Shown here: positions 17,401 through 20,873 of the stretch, piece after piece
How the letters are laid out: every line of letters begins with the position of its first letter
Numbering within the stretch: the first letter of the stretch is position 1
Assembly: GCA_023230925.1 (NCBI GenBank)
Contig: JALNWK010000050.1
Span: 1-20,873, forward strand
From: Limnochordia bacterium
GTDB lineage: Bacteria; Bacillota; Limnochordia; DUMW01
Length of the DNA stretch: 20,873 bases
Reading direction: 5' to 3'
The notes under the pieces: model-generated
Seen by the model: the letters and a program-made list of their open reading frames with translations, nothing else
Databases searched by the model: none
Told to the model about the DNA's origin: nothing
Program-made: the position numbers and the translations under genes

Positions 17401-19311
17401 ATGTTGAAATTACTAGTCATGCTTTGTATCGTATTGGCGACCCTAACCTTATCACCGAGTGTATATGCTCTACCAATTGGATTACGATCCCCCGACGGTA
17501 GAATCAATGTAAAGGTGAATCTGGTTGGTAGCTCCTATGGTCAAGGATGTGCTGCCTATAGTATTGAATTCGATGAACAGGAGATCGTATGTGAATCACT
17601 ATTAGGTCTCATACTAAAAGACGACGGTCTCCTCTTAAGCAATTTCGTGGTGGTGGACTCCGAAAAGACCTACCACAATGATAATTGGGAACCAGTATAC
17701 GGGGAACGTAGTCTGGTTACGGATGAATATAACCAACTGGAGATTGTGCTAAAAGAGGACAAGACGCCCTCCCGTTTACTGAAGATTGAATTCCGGGCCT
17801 ATAATGCAGGAGTTGCCTTCAGATACCTGCTGCCCGAGCAGAAGACCCTTAGGAATTTCACCATTGCCAGTGAGTTCACCCAGTTTAACCTGCCGGAGGG
17901 TGCGATGGTCTACGAGGAACACGGCTCCGAAGGGGATTACAGTAGGGTCTCGCCTAGGGATGTGAAACCCAACTGTGAAAGCCCCCTAACGATTGAGTAT
18001 GCCCATGGTAAAGTTGCTTGTTTGCTAGAGGCTAACCTCTATGACTATGCGATGATGCGTCTTAGTGCCCTGCGCAAGGATACTGACATCTTAAGAGTAG
18101 TCTTTGCTGATGAAGTCAAAGGACGGACACCCTTTGCCACTCCCTGGCGGGTCTTTATCCTCGGGGATAAACCGGGAGATCTGATCGAGAACAATTACCT
18201 GGTGCTGAACCTTAACCAGAAGAACCAGATTAAGGATACCTCATGGATCAAGCCGGGGAAGATTATGCGGGAAGTCACCCTTTCCACCCAGGGTGCTAAG
18301 ACCCTAGTGGATTTCGCCAAAAAGCACAACATTCAGTACATTGCCTTTGACTCCGGTTGGTATGGACCCGAGACCGATAACAAGGCCGATGCTACCAAAG
18401 TCACCTTGGATCCTAACCGTGTAGGCAAGGGTCATCAAGGTCTCGATCTACAAGAAGTGATCAGTTATGCCAACAAGCACGATATTGGAGTGTTTGTTTA
18501 TGTGAACCGCCGGGCCTTAGAACGACAGCTTGATGAAATACTACCTATATATGCTAGGTGGGGCCTGAAGGGAATCAAGTTTGGCTTTGTCCAAGTGGGC
18601 ACACAGGAAATGACAAAATGGCTTCTAGATGCGGTGCGCAAGGCTGCTGATTACCAGCTGCTCATTGACATTCATGATGCCTATCGTCCCACAGGATTTA
18701 GTAGGACCTATCCTAACCTACTCACCCAAGAGGGTGTCCAGGGTAATGAACATATGCCTACCGCTACCCACAATGTTACTCTTCCCTTTGTGCGTTTCCC
18801 CGCAGGGGCGGCGGATTATACAATCTGCTATTACGACAAACGGTTAAAGACAACACATGCACATCAAATGGCAGCAACTGTAGTGTTCTATAGTCCATTG
18901 CAGTTTCTGTTTTGGTATGATCGGCCCAGCGATTACCGGGGTGAACCCGAGATAGAGTTCTTCGAGCACGTACCAACGACCTGGGATGACACCAAGGTAC
19001 TGTGTGGGGAGATCGGGTCCTTTGTATCCATTGCCCGTCGAAAGGGATCCGAATGGCATGTAGGAACCATGACCAACGAAAATCCAAGGACAGTGGAGCT
19101 GACCCTGGACTTTCTACCACCGGATGAGAAGTATATAGCTCATGTGTACTCCGATGGTCCTCGTAATGGAGTCAAGATCGAAAGGTTCGTCGTTGACGCA
19201 TCAACTGTGATGCAAGCAGAACTTGCCGGAAGCGGAGGTCAAGCCATGAGGCTTTGCCCGGCAACAAACGAAGAACTTGGGATTTATCCTCAATACAATC
19301 AAGAACATTGA
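17401..19311 (+). CDS. Secreted glycoside hydrolase family 97 enzyme, 636 aa
   Basis: ATG 17401 has GGGAGG upstream and starts a signal peptide (MLKLLVMLCIVLATLTLSPS, then VYA). Residues about 25-270 form the N-terminal beta-sandwich of GH97 (LRSPDGRINV, FRAYNAGVAFRYLLP), about 285-540 the TIM barrel (YIAFDSGWYGPE, IGVFVYVN, GIKFGFVQVG, IDIHDAYRPTG, RTYPNLLTQEGVQGNE), and the rest the C-terminal beta domain. In retaining GH97 enzymes an Asp nucleophile follows GxK; here that position is Gly (G395), as in the inverting SusB type. E450 and E444 fit the acid and a calcium ligand, and D426 stands where SusB has its base Glu; this mapping is from memory. GH97 enzymes act on alpha-glucosides or alpha-galactosides. 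The length is normal. Confidence 0.88.
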   Translation: MLKLLVMLCIVLATLTLSPSVYALPIGLRSPDGRINVKVNLVGSSYGQGCAAYSIEFDEQEIVCESLLGLILKDDGLLLSNFVVVDSEKTYHNDNWEPVYGERSLVTDEYNQLEIVLKEDKTPSRLLKIEFRAYNAGVAFRYLLPEQKTLRNFTIASEFTQFNLPEGAMVYEEHGSEGDYSRVSPRDVKPNCESPLTIEYAHGKVACLLEANLYDYAMMRLSALRKDTDILRVVFADEVKGRTPFATPWRVFILGDKPGDLIENNYLVLNLNQKNQIKDTSWIKPGKIMREVTLSTQGAKTLVDFAKKHNIQYIAFDSGWYGPETDNKADATKVTLDPNRVGKGHQGLDLQEVISYANKHDIGVFVYVNRRALERQLDEILPIYARWGLKGIKFGFVQVGTQEMTKWLLDAVRKAADYQLLIDIHDAYRPTGFSRTYPNLLTQEGVQGNEHMPTATHNVTLPFVRFPAGAADYTICYYDKRLKTTHAHQMAATVVFYSPLQFLFWYDRPSDYRGEPEIEFFEHVPTTWDDTKVLCGEIGSFVSIARRKGSEWHVGTMTNENPRTVELTLDFLPPDEKYIAHVYSDGPRNGVKIERFVVDASTVMQAELAGSGGQAMRLCPATNEELGIYPQYNQEH

Positions 19312-19342
19312 TCGCTACCAGTTTAGCTTTTATGGCGTCTGA

Positions 19343-19383
19343 GCGCAAGAGGCATGGGAGATTGTTCCCATGCCTCTTTGCGC
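19343..19383 (+). terminator. Strong hairpin terminator after the GH97 gene
   Basis: gcgcaagaggcatggga (19343-19359) pairs with tcccatgcctctttgcgc (19366-19383) across a 6-nt loop, a 17-bp stem with one bulged T. It begins 32 bp after the GH97 stop. Only short T-rich sequence follows (gcgctttca). The position makes it the likely end of the lyase-GH97 unit. Confidence 0.7.
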
Positions 19384-19592
19384 GCTTTCACACTCCCTTA
19401 CACGCCCTAGCCCCCCCAAGTGAGAGATTCTATTGCGGGAGTATCCGGATCATGTGATCGCTTAGCATAGGTGCTGTGGCACATACTTTCAGGGCGATCA
19501 TCGTTGCAATGCAGGCCTATCGGGATTCCCTGGAGACCGCGTGAGTAGTAGGATGTAATTCGTGTTTTCTAATGCTCGTGCTCGCATGATTA
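19384..19592. other. Intergenic stretch before the toxin-antitoxin pair, nothing recognised
   Basis: No coding frame, repeat or structured element with support was seen between the GH97 terminator and the promoter-like site before the nucleotidyltransferase gene. Confidence 0.4.
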
Positions 19593-19601
19593 TGATATAC
19601 T
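19593..19601 (+). promoter_or_regulatory. Extended -10 promoter of the MntA-HepT pair
   Basis: TGATATACT is a good extended -10 (TGnTATACT) 28 nt before the GTG start. No clear -35 lies 17 bp upstream (TGCTCG), as is common for extended -10 promoters. Confidence 0.5.
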
Positions 19602-19629
19602 AAACAATAAGGACAGTCTGGTAAGGTCG

Positions 19630-20073
19630 GTGAGTAGAGTGGGACAATTTGAGCTACCGCATGATTCCATTACTGATATTGCAGAGAAACATGGCCTTGA
19701 GTTCCTGGCGTACTTTGGTAGCTATGGGACCGAATTCTATCATGAAGAAAGCGATATCGATATTGCTTTTGTATCGAAAAACTTGCTCAAATCCGATCAA
19801 TACTTTGAGCTTATACGGGATTTGATCATCTTCCACCGTAAATCCGAAATTGATCTGGTGGATCTACGAAGGGCTGATCCGTTGCTCCGGTACGAGGTAG
19901 CCTGTCACGGTAGACCTTTTTACGAAAAGGAAAACGGTCTCTTTGACAGATACTGTCTTTACTACATAAAACAGAGTTACGAGCTTCAAAACGTTGTTAG
20001 AGAAAGGATAAGGCATATTGGGAATTCGATCGAGGAGGTGTTAAAGGATGCACAACAACGAGGCTATCTGTAG
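19630..20073 (+). CDS. mntA: MntA-type nucleotidyltransferase antitoxin, 147 aa
   Basis: The start is taken as GTG 19630; GTG 19639 is an alternative, and neither has a strong ribosome binding site. Residues about 25-50 carry the minimal nucleotidyltransferase motif GSYGTEFYHEESDID, an exact GSx10DxD, and a third acidic residue comes from the EIDLVDL strand. Such proteins neutralise their HEPN partner by adding AMP to a tyrosine near its active site (type VII toxin-antitoxin, known from Shewanella). The gene overlaps the downstream toxin gene by 26 nt, so translation is probably coupled. The C-terminal 50 residues are helical and charged. The symbol is by family resemblance, not proven orthology. 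Confidence 0.85.
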   Translation: MSRVGQFELPHDSITDIAEKHGLEFLAYFGSYGTEFYHEESDIDIAFVSKNLLKSDQYFELIRDLIIFHRKSEIDLVDLRRADPLLRYEVACHGRPFYEKENGLFDRYCLYYIKQSYELQNVVRERIRHIGNSIEEVLKDAQQRGYL

Positions 20074-20473
20074 TAAACTGGAGGTATTGCTCGAGTATTA
20101 TCAGGAATTGGACGGAATGACTGATGAGGTATCATTGGAGCAGTATAAGAAGCAGATAGTATTGAAACGAGCGATTGAACGGGAAATCCAGCTTATTGTG
20201 GAATGCGCCACCGACATTAACAACATGATCTTGAAACACCTGGGTAAGGGACCGCCAAAAGACTACTTCAATTCCTTCATTGATCTTGCGGAAGTCGGAG
20301 CGATTGATGTGCAATTTGCCCTTGAGATTGCCGCTTCGACAGGGCTTCGCAATATTCTTGTGCACGAGTATCAGACAATTGACGATGATATTGTGTATAG
20401 TGCCATTACCGCGGTTAAAACCCAGTACCTGCGATACATTAGTGAGGTTTCCTCCTACCTGGGCTGTCGATGA
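20048..20473 (+). CDS. hepT: HepT-type HEPN-domain toxin (DUF86), 141 aa
   Basis: ATG 20048 is preceded by GAGGAGGTG (20031-20039), so it is translated well from within the end of the antitoxin gene. The protein is all-helical with the diagnostic RNILVHEY motif near residues 105-112, an exact Rx4HxY, the RNase site of HEPN toxins; its tyrosine is the one AMPylated by the partner. The length is typical of DUF86/HepT proteins. Antitoxin-first order with overlap is the usual arrangement. The pair sits between a glycan gene cluster and a likely insertion sequence, a common accessory position. Confidence 0.87.
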   Translation: MHNNEAICSKLEVLLEYYQELDGMTDEVSLEQYKKQIVLKRAIEREIQLIVECATDINNMILKHLGKGPPKDYFNSFIDLAEVGAIDVQFALEIAASTGLRNILVHEYQTIDDDIVYSAITAVKTQYLRYISEVSSYLGCR

Positions 20474-20750
20474 ACTCTCTCCTTGTTGAAGGATTGCTTC
20501 TCAGGCTGTACTAAGTGGGTCAGCTAATCTACACGCTTTTCCCCTGGGGCAGAAATAAACCAGGTAGCTATAGCCAGACCAAAATAGAAAACGCTCACGC
20601 CCACTACTCAACAGAGCCATGTCATCCGCCTGTGGAGTCGCCATAGTCGGTAAAATCAGAAGACTTGCCTTTCAGGTACATTTTTTCATCGGCTCCAGAC
20701 CTATTTCTTCGTGTGTTCACGGCGCCCACCATCCCTTAGTAGGTATTATC
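20474..20750. other. Intergenic stretch between the toxin gene and the IS end
   Basis: No gene with support. On the minus strand a short hydrophobic reading (VSVFYFGLAIATWF) ends near 20526, but a stop lies just upstream, so at most it is a scrap of a membrane protein. No terminator-like hairpin was found after the toxin gene. Confidence 0.4.
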
Positions 20751-20873
20751 GTAAGCGTCAAAGCTAGCACACATACCTGCTTCTTGGTAGTGATGAGATA
20801 ATCAATACATCACGGGGAAGGAGTTGGTATTTTGAAGAATCAAGCCAAGAAGGAACTATGGGTGGAACGTATC
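20751..20873 (+). mobile_element. Left end of an IS66-family insertion sequence (runs off the window)
   Basis: GTAAGCGTCAAAGC at 20751 matches the usual start of IS66-family terminal inverted repeats (GTAAGCG...). Eighty bases later a frame opens that resembles the IS66 accessory protein TnpA. Both clues in the right order and spacing make an IS66 left end likely. The right end, the transposase gene and the target duplication lie outside. Confidence 0.55.
20832..20873 (+). CDS. Partial IS66 accessory protein TnpA-like ORF (5' end only)
   Basis: TTG 20832 follows GGGGAAGGAG with a spacing of about 9 nt. The 14 visible codons read MKNQAKKELWVERI, which recalls the N-termini of IS66 TnpA proteins (KK..LW..RI). 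The rest is beyond the window edge, so the call rests on this short match plus the inverted repeat at 20751. Confidence 0.5.
   Translation, partial: MKNQAKKELWVERI

Noticed and set aside
20500..20640. Short hydrophobic reading on the minus strand
   Set aside because: Only about 25 codons between stops, no start signal and no family; probably chance.
1..20873. CRISPR array, tRNA or rRNA genes, prophage genes
   Set aside because: No regularly spaced repeats, no cloverleaf-like or rRNA sequence, and no phage structural genes were seen.

Overview
The window looks like a chromosomal carbohydrate-use region of a Bacillota-type (Gram-positive) anaerobe. Shine-Dalgarno sequences are strong and AGGAGG-like, GTG and TTG starts occur, secreted proteins carry ordinary Sec signal peptides, and there are no TonB/SusC/SusD genes. 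The gene set (LamG and VCBS-repeat protein, heparinase II/III-like enzymes, sialidase-fold protein, GH97, LacI regulator, extracellular sugar-binding protein) resembles polysaccharide-degrading Bacillota from digesters, such as Limnochordia. That placement is inference; no marker gene is present.

Layout. 1-260: the end of a broken LamG-domain gene. 341-3787: a large secreted LamG/VCBS protein. 3788-4130: a group II intron remnant without its reverse transcriptase, followed by a perfect 19-bp inverted repeat (4180-4227) between convergent genes. 4234-5619 (minus strand): a sialidase-fold (Asp-box) protein with no signal peptide. 5620-6292: a long intergenic stretch. 6293-8575: a secreted calcineurin-like phosphoesterase. 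8697-11006: a secreted heparinase II/III-type lyase. 11509-12534: a LacI-family regulator. 12827-14068 and 14112-14684: a solute-binding protein and a small secreted beta-rich protein, probably one operon. 15282-17312: a second heparinase II/III-like enzyme, without a signal peptide. 17401-19311: a secreted GH97 glycosidase. 19630-20473: a MntA-HepT (nucleotidyltransferase/HEPN) toxin-antitoxin pair. 20751-20873: what looks like the left end of an IS66-family insertion sequence, continuing past the window.

How the genes may work together (inference): a LacI regulator senses a sugar. Secreted proteins (LamG/VCBS protein, phosphoesterase, lyase, GH97) bind and cut an acidic, perhaps decorated, polysaccharide outside the cell. 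The solute-binding protein captures oligosaccharides and passes them to an ABC permease that is not in the window. The cytosolic lyase and sialidase-fold protein finish the breakdown. A ~39-bp sequence shared upstream of the phosphoesterase and LacI genes, with a weaker trace before the solute-binding-protein gene, may be a common control element. The real substrate cannot be read from the sequence.
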